From Gammaproteobacteria bacterium (GTDB lineage Bacteria; Pseudomonadota; Gammaproteobacteria; DAOWEP01): 8,328 nucleotides of DNA. The position numbers and the translations under genes were made by a program. Below are positions 1 through 5,451 of this stretch, piece by piece (the stretch's first letter is position 1; each line of letters starts with the position of its first letter). The stretch covers positions 1 through 8,328 of the forward strand of contig DAOWEP010000042.1 in NCBI GenBank assembly GCA_030638455.1, read 5' to 3'. Below the pieces are notes generated by a model that saw only the letters and a program-made list of their open reading frames with translations, ran no database searches and was not told the DNA's origin.

Positions 1-1
1 T

Positions 2-139
2 ATAGTAAAGGAAATGGGCAAGAAGTGGGGCGCGAAGCTTTCCCAGAAAGATATATTCGATCTTTTCCCCGGCAACCCAAGCAAACAGGCGGGCATGATT
101 GGTGGTTTGCCTGAGAGTCGTCGCAAGGGTGGGTATTGA
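2..139 (+). CDS. DsrC/TusE-family protein lacking the conserved cysteines, C-terminal fragment
   Basis: Only the last 45 residues and the TGA stop lie in the window; the start is to the left. The visible segment matches the C-terminal part of the DsrC/TusE/DsvC family: a helix with KKWG, then DIFDLFPGNPSKQAG and a GGLP motif, corresponding to the family pattern LFPxGPxKQACxIAGLPKPxGC. In DsrC the arm cysteines carry a persulfide or trisulfide during sulfite reduction or reverse Dsr sulfur oxidation; TusE keeps only the near-terminal one for tRNA thiolation. Here the KQAC cysteine is replaced by Gly (residue 31 of the fragment) and the tail ends RRKGGY, so neither cysteine is present. It is therefore unlikely to be a sulfur carrier. 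Family knowledge includes a cysteine-less branch, termed RspA, thought to be regulatory; assignment here is inference. A strong terminator follows within about 30 bp of the stop. Confidence 0.8.
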   Translation: MVKEMGKKWGAKLSQKDIFDLFPGNPSKQAGMIGGLPESRRKGGY

Positions 140-170
140 TTTAAACCTGGTATATTTTAAACAGGTACTG

Positions 171-197
171 AAAAAGGGAGCTTATGCTCCCTTTTTT
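171..197 (+). terminator. Rho-independent terminator after the DsrC-like gene
   Basis: A perfect inverted repeat, AAAAAGGGAGC / GCTCCCTTTTT, has a TTAT loop and ends in a run of six T. It starts about 30 bp after the stop of the DsrC-like gene and closes that transcription unit. The A-rich left arm means it could also stop transcripts from the opposite strand, such as read-through from the cytochrome gene. Confidence 0.9.
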
Positions 198-250
198 ATT
201 GGAATCACTAAAGTAGTAGCGTTATGTTTTATAGATCAATCTATCCGAAG

Positions 251-288
251 AGTAAATGTCTCAAAACACCCTAAAGCAGTCGTTAAGA
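251..288 (+). repeat. Direct repeat, copy 1 (short form)
   Basis: Positions 260-288 match 1055-1083 in the same orientation at 27 of 29 bases; the differences are at 274/1069 and 282/1077. The 11 bases AGTAAATGTCT just upstream (251-261) are also found at 1019-1029. In copy 2 the two blocks are separated by 27 extra bases, which are absent here. The two copies flank the cytochrome c gene. Both copies are non-coding. The nature of the element is not recognised. Confidence 0.75.
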
Positions 289-344
289 GTTATTAATTTA
301 TAGGTCACAAACACCGTAACGCAGACGCCCAGGAGGGGTGTAAG

Positions 345-821
345 CTATCGTGTACGATAACTATAATGACATGCTACACAAGAACTGGTTACTTTCTGCA
401 AGGCACTGTATGCGTTTTTCAAATCACCCTCTTTGGCAACTCGAGAAAAATCTGTTGCCGACTCATGCATGCCCCACCCGATGTTTCTCATCTCAAGAGG
501 CATAAATCTACCCGGCCCCATACCTGTTGTCCGGTGCTTTCCCATTGAACTCTTGCCCATGCTGGTTTCTGCGATATCTGCAGCAGCATCAAGATTGTTA
601 TCAGCTAGATAACCGATGATCTCATTCAATGCTGAAAGATGATTCAACATATCTTCCCGCATGAACTGGCGTGCTTGGTTAGGCATCGATACTAATTGAC
701 GAAGATCGTTGTCAGGAGATTTTTTTGCGCGCTGTGAGTCGCTGGCTGATTCTTCGCTGTAGGCGGAGTGAAATACAAAGAAAAGCACTGTTGTTGCAAA
801 TAATAAGACTATTCTAAACAT
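345..821 (-). CDS. Periplasmic class II-type cytochrome c (c'/c-556-like)
   Basis: The protein has 158 residues. The ATG at 821 is chosen because AGAGGA lies 7 nt upstream; a TTG seven codons earlier would place that Shine-Dalgarno inside the gene. Residues 1-22 form a signal peptide (hydrophobic stretch, likely cleavage after AYS). The mature part is mostly helical, with MREDMLNHLSALNEI near residues 54-68 and a single CVACH heme c motif at residues 148-152, six residues from the C-terminus. One heme near the end of a small four-helix-type protein is the signature of class II cytochromes c (c', c-556). Met54 or Met58 could be the sixth heme ligand, as in c-556, but I cannot decide this. The likely role is periplasmic electron transfer or ligand binding; the partner is unknown. 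The gene stands alone between the two copies of a direct repeat. Confidence 0.8.
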   Translation of the reverse strand: MFRIVLLFATTVLFFVFHSAYSEESASDSQRAKKSPDNDLRQLVSMPNQARQFMREDMLNHLSALNEIIGYLADNNLDAAADIAETSMGKSSMGKHRTTGMGPGRFMPLEMRNIGWGMHESATDFSRVAKEGDLKNAYSALQKVTSSCVACHYSYRTR

Positions 822-936
822 GGCGATATCCTCTGTAGACAATAGAACAAACCCAAGATAGTGCGTACACTAATCAACTGACCCTAAGGGGATAATAATC
901 GAGATACTGCATCATTTACAGAAAAACAAGACCCGT

Positions 937-942
937 ATTATA
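937..942 (-). promoter_or_regulatory. Candidate -10 box for the cytochrome c gene
   Basis: The minus strand reads a perfect TATAAT here, about 115 nt upstream of the chosen start codon. No good -35 hexamer is seen at 16-18 bp spacing; the best is TTTACT at 958-963 with only a 15-bp spacer. The promoter is therefore plausible but weak, or depends on an activator. It would give a leader of about 110 nt. Confidence 0.3.
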
Positions 943-971
943 CTGCTGATTCTTAGGAGTAAACTGAAAGA

Positions 972-989
972 AGCAGATGCTAATCTGCT
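972..989. repeat. Perfect inverted repeat upstream of the cytochrome promoter
   Basis: AGCAGAT and ATCTGCT are perfect 7-bp arms around a GCTA loop. It sits about 30 bp upstream of the candidate -10 box of the cytochrome gene, so it could be an operator. It could also be a weak hairpin terminator read on the minus strand, where a pyrimidine-rich stretch follows. There is no long T run. Confidence 0.4.
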
Positions 990-1018
990 CTAAAATCCAT
1001 GCCTTTAGAAACACATAT

Positions 1019-1083
1019 AGTAAATGTCTGCAAATAGGGGGGCTGCCTGGATGACTCAAAACACCCTACAGCAGTCATTAAGA
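1019..1083 (+). repeat. Direct repeat, copy 2 (long form)
   Basis: This copy contains AGTAAATGTCT (1019-1029), a 27-nt segment with a G6 run (1030-1056) that copy 1 lacks, and the conserved block (1055-1083) that matches 260-288 at 27 of 29 positions. The conserved block lies 795 bp from copy 1 in direct orientation, with the cytochrome c gene between. Confidence 0.75.
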
Positions 1084-1249
1084 AAATTTTACTTAACTTC
1101 TGAGTACGACCAATAGGAGTCATTCAGTTTTTTGCGTGAACTACTGAAAATACCTTATTTCCGTCCTTCAAGGAATTTTCTCGATTTATGAAAACGATTG
1201 GAAGCAGACGTTTGTGCGATAAAAAAGCGGATTATAATTTTGCGGATTC

Positions 1250-1284
1250 CTATAGATTATCATCTATAGCTCTGTCCCCGGACA
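1250..1284. repeat. Two adjacent hairpins in non-coding DNA
   Basis: CTATAGAT / ATCTATAG (1250-1257 and 1262-1269) form a perfect 8-bp stem with a TATC loop. It is followed three bases later by TGTCC / GGACA (1273-1277 and 1280-1284). The sequence after them has no T run, so they do not look like a terminator. They may be operators or the folded part of a small RNA. Confidence 0.4.
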
Positions 1285-1372
1285 AAGGAGACTCGGGCTT
1301 TGAATGAAGTCCAACTAATTCCACTGACTGCATCGACTAAAATAAATTGAACTGTTTGTATATATATTCAAT

Positions 1373-1401
1373 AAAAAAGGCACCCTGTAGGTGCCTTTTT
1401 T
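1373..1401 (-). terminator. Bidirectional rho-independent terminator of the CTPGYWK protein gene
   Basis: A6-GGCACC and GGTGCC-T6 form a perfect stem around a CTGTA loop. On the minus strand it lies about 40 bp after the stop codon of the 1443-2315 gene and ends in six T, a textbook intrinsic terminator. The symmetric A and T tracts let it work on the plus strand as well. Confidence 0.9.
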
Positions 1402-1442
1402 ATTATTGATTATCCCTTATTCGGGACTATGGGCATACGGCC

Positions 1443-2315
1443 TTAATTTAGCAGACAACCCTGTTCATTCAGCTCAACAAATTTTTCGATCGCCAGACCA
1501 AAATCATTTGAGTCAAATGCAGTCTGGAATGATTGAATAATCTGGTCACCACCAAGGTCATAACTAACGTTACCAGATACTGCGTTTAGATAAGCAGCAG
1601 TCGAATGACGAGCAGCAGTATTTATTTTTCCACCCAATGCAGATAGTGCTTGAATCAATGTGGGGTCTGTTATTGCACCACCTCTAGCTTTGATGGTGAT
1701 AACTCGACCAAACACAGCCGAGAACAATGTATCCGGCGTAAGAGGGAATGCCCAAGAGTCGTAATGATGCTCTTGCTTCCAGTAGCCTGGTGTGCATCCT
1801 TCACCACCAACCATAGGAGGTTCACAGCTAATCCAGGCATCATCACTGTCGCTGACTGATTCCCCAATTCTGGTTTGACCATCTGCAGTTACAGTAGCGG
1901 TATTCAACAGTGTGCCTGTATAACCATCACAAACGTTTGCTGCACTTACAGTAATGGTTTTAGCTTCTGCTTCGAGATCTGGTGGGCCAAGCCAATTTCC
2001 AGCATCATCCCATTCATCTATAAATGGAAAATCATCCATTGTCTGGCTAATATTTAGTACAATATCATTAAGCTGTACATTGACTAATCCATCCCAATCG
2101 CAGCGTTTGACAGTAAATTTGTACATAGCATCATTAGTAACAGAAACGGCTTCGGTTTCTGTATTGGCATCATGCCAGGTTATACCACCATCAGCACTCA
2201 CTTCTTTAAGAATATCAACACAGGGATGAATAGCGTAGGATGCTCCAGAATGGGCTAGGCCGACAATCAACAGACAGCTTCCCATGATGGATTTGAATTT
2301 TGAATATATTTTCAT
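1443..2315 (-). CDS. Secreted protein with DUF11-like domain and CTPGYWK motif
   Basis: The protein has 290 residues. The start is supported by TAAGGAGAA just upstream of ATG. Residues 1-28 are a signal peptide (basic start, hydrophobic core, ASYA cleavage site). Residues 30-165 resemble the beta-sandwich repeats of DUF11-type surface proteins: KEVSADGGITWHDAN, a YKFTVKRC strand, LNDIVLNIS, a NTATVTADG strand and a closing SDSDDAWISC. At residues 174-180 comes CTPGYWK, a motif that recurs in secreted proteins of many bacteria, followed by WAFPLTPDTLFSAVFG and a helical, Ala-rich tail. The mature part has six cysteines (32, 72, 129, 164, 174, 287), suited to disulfides. There is no LPXTG, PEP-CTERM or other anchor and no transmembrane helix, so it is probably released or part of an extracellular structure. 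The function is unknown. It stands alone, with its own terminator. Confidence 0.8.
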   Translation of the reverse strand: MKIYSKFKSIMGSCLLIVGLAHSGASYAIHPCVDILKEVSADGGITWHDANTETEAVSVTNDAMYKFTVKRCDWDGLVNVQLNDIVLNISQTMDDFPFIDEWDDAGNWLGPPDLEAEAKTITVSAANVCDGYTGTLLNTATVTADGQTRIGESVSDSDDAWISCEPPMVGGEGCTPGYWKQEHHYDSWAFPLTPDTLFSAVFGRVITIKARGGAITDPTLIQALSALGGKINTAARHSTAAYLNAVSGNVSYDLGGDQIIQSFQTAFDSNDFGLAIEKFVELNEQGCLLN

Positions 2316-2320
2316 TTAAC

Positions 2321-2329
2321 TTCTCCTTA
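2321..2329 (-). promoter_or_regulatory. Shine-Dalgarno site of the CTPGYWK protein gene
   Basis: The minus strand reads TAAGGAGAA with seven to eight bases between the GGAG core and the ATG. This strong site fixes the start of the secreted protein. Confidence 0.8.
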
Positions 2330-2741
2330 AAGGTCCTTCATCATTTTTATGGGAATTTATTTCACAATCCCACATTAAAAATATCTTCTCAATATTGAAT
2401 GTATCATATTGCAAACACAGTTTCCATAGTTATATTATGGGATAGATAGGCCGCTGAATATTCAATTAATAGTCCACTTTGGAGGGATTTATCCAGCTCC
2501 AATGGAAAGTCGAATTTTAGCATATGGCTAATACAGGCATTCACAGACAATCGCACAAATGTCTGCTTTAGGTCGCCTAAACCCCTCAAACGCTTACAGC
2601 CTAACGCCTGCTTGTTGCCGTTCTAGGAAATTTACCCAAAAACCATGTAGGTCTTCTCATGGCTAGTTTGGGCCATTTGTGCTTTTTAGGTCTAATCGAA
2701 CTGCCTCAGTATTTACAATTTAAGGGCTATCTTTATCAGGT
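2330..2741. other. Non-coding stretch, no recognised gene
   Basis: A 61-codon minus frame at 2404-2589 begins with TTG without a Shine-Dalgarno, shows no recognisable domain and is most likely chance. The stretch must hold the promoter of the secreted-protein gene, but I could not pick a convincing -35/-10 pair. A weak hairpin at 2643-2662 may end the dioxygenase transcript. I see no tRNA, transposase remnant or repeat of the 251-288 type. Confidence 0.45.
2638..2662 (-). terminator. Weak candidate terminator after the dioxygenase gene
   Basis: On the minus strand CCATG and CATGG form a 5-bp stem with a 10-nt loop, directly followed by five T. It lies about 80 bp downstream of the dioxygenase stop codon. 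The short stem and large loop make it a weak candidate. Confidence 0.3.
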
Positions 2742-3413
2742 TTATACTTCCGCCCACATCCTGACAAGATTGGTATAGCTATGATCTACCTGGGCTGTTT
2801 CTTCGGCATCTGGTGATGTCTGCATGAGTTTTTCCCTTGCCAGATTTAGTTCATGTAGCAATTCACGTCTGGAAGCATCCCGTACCATGCTCTGGGTCCA
2901 GGTGACGGCTACAATGCGATTGCCTTTGGATACTTCTTTCACATGATGCAGGCTTGAAGCTGGATACACAACGGCATCACCTGCAGCGAGTTTTACCATT
3001 TGATCGCCGAACGGTGTGCGTACTACCAGTTCGCCACCTTCGTATTCATCCGGGTTGTTTAGAAAAATTGTAGTGGCTACATCACATCGAAAGCGTTGTC
3101 CCTCGCCCATCACCGGGTCATCTATATGGTCCCCGTACTTCATACCAATACCATACTTTGCAAAAAATGGTGTGGCTGTATGCAGTGGCAAGGCTGCACT
3201 TCTGAAGATGCTGGAGTTGTATAAATTGCCAATAATAATTTTACTGAGTTGTATGGCAGTATCGGTTGTCTGGTCTATCTCCTGATTGGATTTTACCTTT
3301 TTTGCGTGTATGCCAGCAGACAGCTTTCCATCTATAAATATGGCTTCTGCAAGCGCGGCTGAAATTATTTCCATTTGCCTGCTATCAATCAGGGAGGGGA
3401 TTTGGAGCATCAT
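2742..3413 (-). CDS. PKHD-type Fe(II)/2-oxoglutarate-dependent dioxygenase (PiuC/YbiX family)
   Basis: The protein has 223 residues, full family length. The double-stranded beta-helix iron site is intact: H96-I-D98 in GDHIDDPVM, the distal His in SSLH (H156), and R166 ten residues on, placed to bind the 2-oxoglutarate carboxylate. Other family marks are the N-terminal MLQIPSLI, FRCDVATTIFLN, EYEGGELVV, the AGDAVVYPASSLH strand, TWTQSMVRD and the C-terminal NLVRMWAEV. PiuC/YbiX proteins are cytoplasmic hydroxylases often found beside TonB-dependent siderophore receptors; no receptor is visible here and the substrate is unknown. It lies 93 bp downstream of the Sfum_1244-family gene on the same strand. 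Co-transcription is possible, though an own weak promoter may sit in the gap. The start is one of two adjacent ATG codons with only GGTGA upstream. Confidence 0.9.
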   Translation of the reverse strand: MMLQIPSLIDSRQMEIISAALAEAIFIDGKLSAGIHAKKVKSNQEIDQTTDTAIQLSKIIIGNLYNSSIFRSAALPLHTATPFFAKYGIGMKYGDHIDDPVMGEGQRFRCDVATTIFLNNPDEYEGGELVVRTPFGDQMVKLAAGDAVVYPASSLHHVKEVSKGNRIVAVTWTQSMVRDASRRELLHELNLAREKLMQTSPDAEETAQVDHSYTNLVRMWAEV

Positions 3414-3435
3414 AAACGTTCACCAATATTTGATG

Positions 3436-3464
3436 TAGAGACTTAATCTTAAAGTATTTTCAGA
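3436..3464 (-). promoter_or_regulatory. Weak candidate promoter for the dioxygenase gene
   Basis: On the minus strand TTTTCA and TAAGAT lie about 17 bp apart within the AT-rich 93-bp gap upstream of the dioxygenase gene. Each matches four of six consensus positions. Positions are approximate. I looked for a Fur box, expected for PiuC relatives, and saw none. Confidence 0.25.
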
Positions 3465-3506
3465 AAAATGAAAAACTTTTGCAGTTTGATATTCAGATCC
3501 TGATGA

Positions 3507-4598
3507 CTAAAGTTTGTTGTTCAAAGCCAGTGTTTCAATATCCGAAATGCTTTGATTGCCCTGCTCCTGAAATAGCCCCAACATTCCCTTTGCAATATCC
3601 AGCCAATGTTTGGCCCCCATTTGTACGATTGATTCAATTTGTTCTAACCGTTTATTGTTTATCCATTGGTGGTAGGCATTGAGAAGACCGGGAAAAAGCT
3701 CCTTTCTCATTGCGCTGAAGTTTCCAAAAAAGAAGTGGAGTGATGCGGGGTCTTGCTGTTCGAGCAAGGCAGGCAATGTAGAAAGGCAGTCAGCAAGGTT
3801 GTCCCGTACTGCTCGCGCCATTATCTCTGTCCTGGATCTGGGTAGAGAAGCCAGCATGTCATGCCATTGGATATTTGGAGAGAGTGTTTCAAGAAAGTGT
3901 TTGCTGATTAGTTCACCTGCCTCAATTTCACCCAACTCATGTAGTAAGACCGTCTCAAGTTCATGGTCTGTGATCGATTCAAGGGCCTTGTTTAAATCGG
4001 TGTCAAAGTCGTAAAATTCAAGTGCGCGGCTCATTGCACCTTCATTCTTTTTCCACATCCATTCCTCAAATCTTTCCCAGATCATTCTTCGCAGGGATTC
4101 TCTACGGATAAAGATGGTTTTGTTCAGTGTCATGGCAGGTGGCGCTGTTAGATCACGTGCATATTCTTCGTTGCTTACCAAGATTGTGTGCCCGTTCTTC
4201 CTTACCTGTTTGTGGAGTTTGCCCAGGAAAAAATGTGGGTGTTGGTGATTACCAAGGCCGCCGCTATAGACCAGTCCGTGAGGGAGCAGGGCGGCATTAA
4301 TGCTTTCGGTTTCGAAGGGGTTCAGGCTTGTTCCATCGATTTCCATTGCCTGATAGTCTGAATCAATAAGGTTATCCCAGAGAGATTCTCTGTCCGTTAT
4401 CCATTCGCCAATCTCTTTTTTTGGTAGACGTGTTTCAAAGGGTAGTTTTTTCTCCCAGCGATAATATTCACGCATTTTCAGTAAGTAAATACAAAGGGTG
4501 TAATCAGCCGCTGATCGTGCATCTGATATGTTGCAGTTGGTCTGAACAATCTGGTTCAGATGTTTAAGGAGCGCCGGGCTAGAAGAGTCATTACTCAT
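3507..4598 (-). CDS. Sfum_1244-family conserved protein of unknown function
   Basis: The protein has 363 residues, with no signal peptide or membrane helix, so probably cytoplasmic. I recognise the family pattern: IVQTNCNISDARSAADYTLCIYLLKMREYYRWEK (residues 17-50), IGEWITDRESLW (63-74), LVYSGGLG (109-116), PHFFLGKL (121-128), DLTAPPAM (149-156), TIFIRRESLRR (161-171), LLHELGE (218-224), LPRSRTEIMARAVRDNLADCL (252-272) and LHFFFGNFSAMRKELFP (287-303). Databases name it after Sfum_1244; no activity is established to my knowledge. HELGE resembles an HEXXH zinc site but has Glu instead of the second His, so a metalloprotease is not supported. The start ATG has no clear Shine-Dalgarno but a good promoter lies upstream. 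It is divergent from the 4754 gene and upstream of the dioxygenase on the same strand. Confidence 0.75.
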   Translation of the reverse strand: MSNDSSSPALLKHLNQIVQTNCNISDARSAADYTLCIYLLKMREYYRWEKKLPFETRLPKKEIGEWITDRESLWDNLIDSDYQAMEIDGTSLNPFETESINAALLPHGLVYSGGLGNHQHPHFFLGKLHKQVRKNGHTILVSNEEYARDLTAPPAMTLNKTIFIRRESLRRMIWERFEEWMWKKNEGAMSRALEFYDFDTDLNKALESITDHELETVLLHELGEIEAGELISKHFLETLSPNIQWHDMLASLPRSRTEIMARAVRDNLADCLSTLPALLEQQDPASLHFFFGNFSAMRKELFPGLLNAYHQWINNKRLEQIESIVQMGAKHWLDIAKGMLGLFQEQGNQSISDIETLALNNKL

Positions 4599-4637
4599 AT
4601 CGGGTCTATTCTACTGTATTTGTTAAATCCAGGATAT

Positions 4638-4666
4638 AGTATAGTTAATTACTACGGTATTATCAC
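4638..4666 (-). promoter_or_regulatory. Candidate sigma70 promoter of the Sfum_1244-family gene
   Basis: The minus strand reads GTGATA, a 17-bp spacer, and TATACT. The -10 box matches five of six consensus bases, the -35 box four of six, and the spacing is ideal. The start of transcription would fall about 33 nt upstream of the ATG. Confidence 0.5.
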
Positions 4667-4709
4667 GCCTGATTAAAAATGGTATTCGAACCAACTTCAT
4701 ACATTCAGA

Positions 4710-4715
4710 TATAAT
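4710..4715 (+). promoter_or_regulatory. Candidate -10 box for the 4754 gene
   Basis: A perfect TATAAT lies about 40 nt upstream of the TTG start. The best -35 candidates, TCGAAC or TTCGAA with 18-19 bp spacing, match only three of six bases. The divergent promoter of the Sfum_1244-family gene is about 45 bp away, so the two could share a regulator. Confidence 0.45.
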
Positions 4716-4742
4716 AACGTGGTAGTTGTGAGCAGATATTTC

Positions 4743-4756
4743 AGGAGTTTATCTTG
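4743..4756 (+). promoter_or_regulatory. Shine-Dalgarno deciding a TTG start
   Basis: AGGAG, six bases, then TTG. The first in-frame ATG is far downstream inside conserved-looking sequence, so TTG is the likely initiation codon. An overlapping frame starting at ATG 4719 lacks any such site. Confidence 0.75.
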
Positions 4757-5326
4757 GCACTTAGAATCAAAAGCCGCTGGACAGAGCATGCGAAAGAGAA
4801 ATTATCGGACGATTTGCTCAATGAAAATGCACAGGCACTGGCCTATATATACTGGCGCCTGGCACTGGATCGGGCAAAAAACCTGCATGGTGAAGATTTT
4901 GTCTATGATACGGACGAGCAACGTATCTATGTAATCGGAGAATATCTGGCCATGCTGGTACAGATGTCAGACCGGGTTGTATATGCGCGTCTTGAAGATG
5001 AAGACCGTCAACAATTCATTACCACGCTGGCCATGCGACTGGCAGACCATATGCAGGACAATGCTACCGATCTGTTTGGGGAAGGCGATTACCGGGAGAC
5101 ATTTATAAAAATGCTTAATGTGCGTGCTGAGGGTTACGCTGAAACTGACTATTCAGTAGAAGATGGGCCCAGTTATGGGTTTCTTCATTATTTCGGTAGC
5201 CACGTTCATAAAGTACTGGACGAGAGACATCATGATAACAAGTGGGTAATCGACCAGATTATGGATGTGGATGGGCCAGAAACGATTAAGAAAGCCAGTA
5301 AGGCCTTGAAGGATTTGTTTTCTTAA
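4754..5326 (+). CDS. Conserved-looking acidic cytoplasmic protein of unknown function
   Basis: The protein has 190 residues and starts at TTG; the start is fixed by AGGAG six bases upstream (4743-4747). It has no signal peptide, membrane helix or cysteine. It looks almost wholly helical and rich in Asp and Glu. Visible blocks are an amphipathic N-terminal half with YIYWRLALDRAKNLHG (residues 31-46), YVIGEYLAMLVQMSDRVVYARL (59-80), LFGEGDYRETFIKMLNVRAEGYAE (108-131), SYGFLHYFGSHVHKVLDE (139-156) and NKWVIDQIMDVDGPETIKK (161-179). The motif-like spacing and good gene signals suggest a real family, but I do not recognise it and assign no function. It has its own promoter and a strong terminator, so it is monocistronic. 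A role in the same process as the divergent Sfum_1244-family gene is only a guess. Confidence 0.75.
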   Translation: MALRIKSRWTEHAKEKLSDDLLNENAQALAYIYWRLALDRAKNLHGEDFVYDTDEQRIYVIGEYLAMLVQMSDRVVYARLEDEDRQQFITTLAMRLADHMQDNATDLFGEGDYRETFIKMLNVRAEGYAETDYSVEDGPSYGFLHYFGSHVHKVLDERHHDNKWVIDQIMDVDGPETIKKASKALKDLFS

Positions 5327-5366
5327 TAAACTACTTGATAGCTTAATCAGCTAAGAGAAACACAGG

Positions 5367-5405
5367 ATATGAAAAAAGCGGGTACTCGACCCGCTTTTTT
5401 CATAT
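5367..5405. terminator. Long bidirectional rho-independent terminator between convergent genes
   Basis: Arms 5367-5383 and 5389-5405 pair perfectly over 17 bp around an ACTCG loop: ATATG, A6, GCGGGT and the exact complement. It sits about 40 bp after the stop of the 4754 gene (+) and about 45 bp after the stop of the 64-residue gene (-), and gives a T6 run on both strands, so it serves both. Confidence 0.95.
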
Positions 5406-5451
5406 TTTAAATAAACTTATTAAGTGTTGAGCAACAGAAATACGGGAAATA

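Larger units (their letters stand above)
822..1372. other. Non-coding stretch upstream of the cytochrome gene
   Basis: No convincing gene is seen on either strand. The stretch holds the candidate cytochrome promoter, the second copy of the direct repeat and several short perfect dyads. A 39-codon frame at 1188-1307 (+) has only AGGA 13 nt upstream and no recognisable product, so it is not called. Either an unannotated small RNA or decayed sequence would fit. Confidence 0.5.

Noticed and set aside
99..296. Open frame of 65 codons (+) over the DsrC-like tail and the terminator
   Set aside because: It overlaps the clear DsrC-family frame, crosses a rho-independent terminator and a direct repeat, and has no recognisable protein.
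1188..1307. 39-codon frame (+) in the non-coding gap
   Set aside because: AGGA is 13 nt from the ATG, there is no recognised motif, and the frame runs over hairpins; likely chance.
2404..2589. 61-codon frame (-) upstream of the secreted-protein gene
   Set aside because: TTG start without Shine-Dalgarno, no domain, no promoter or terminator; could be a remnant, but not supported.
2675..2705. Possible tRNA T-arm (GTTCGATTA on the minus strand)
   Set aside because: No acceptor, D or anticodon arm can be paired around it.
3934..3948. HELGE in the Sfum_1244 protein read as a zinc-protease HEXXH
   Set aside because: The second His is Glu, so the catalytic zinc motif is incomplete; no protease call is justified.
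4719..4934. 71-codon frame (+) overlapping the 4754 gene
   Set aside because: It lies mostly inside the better supported 190-residue gene in another frame and has no ribosome-binding site.
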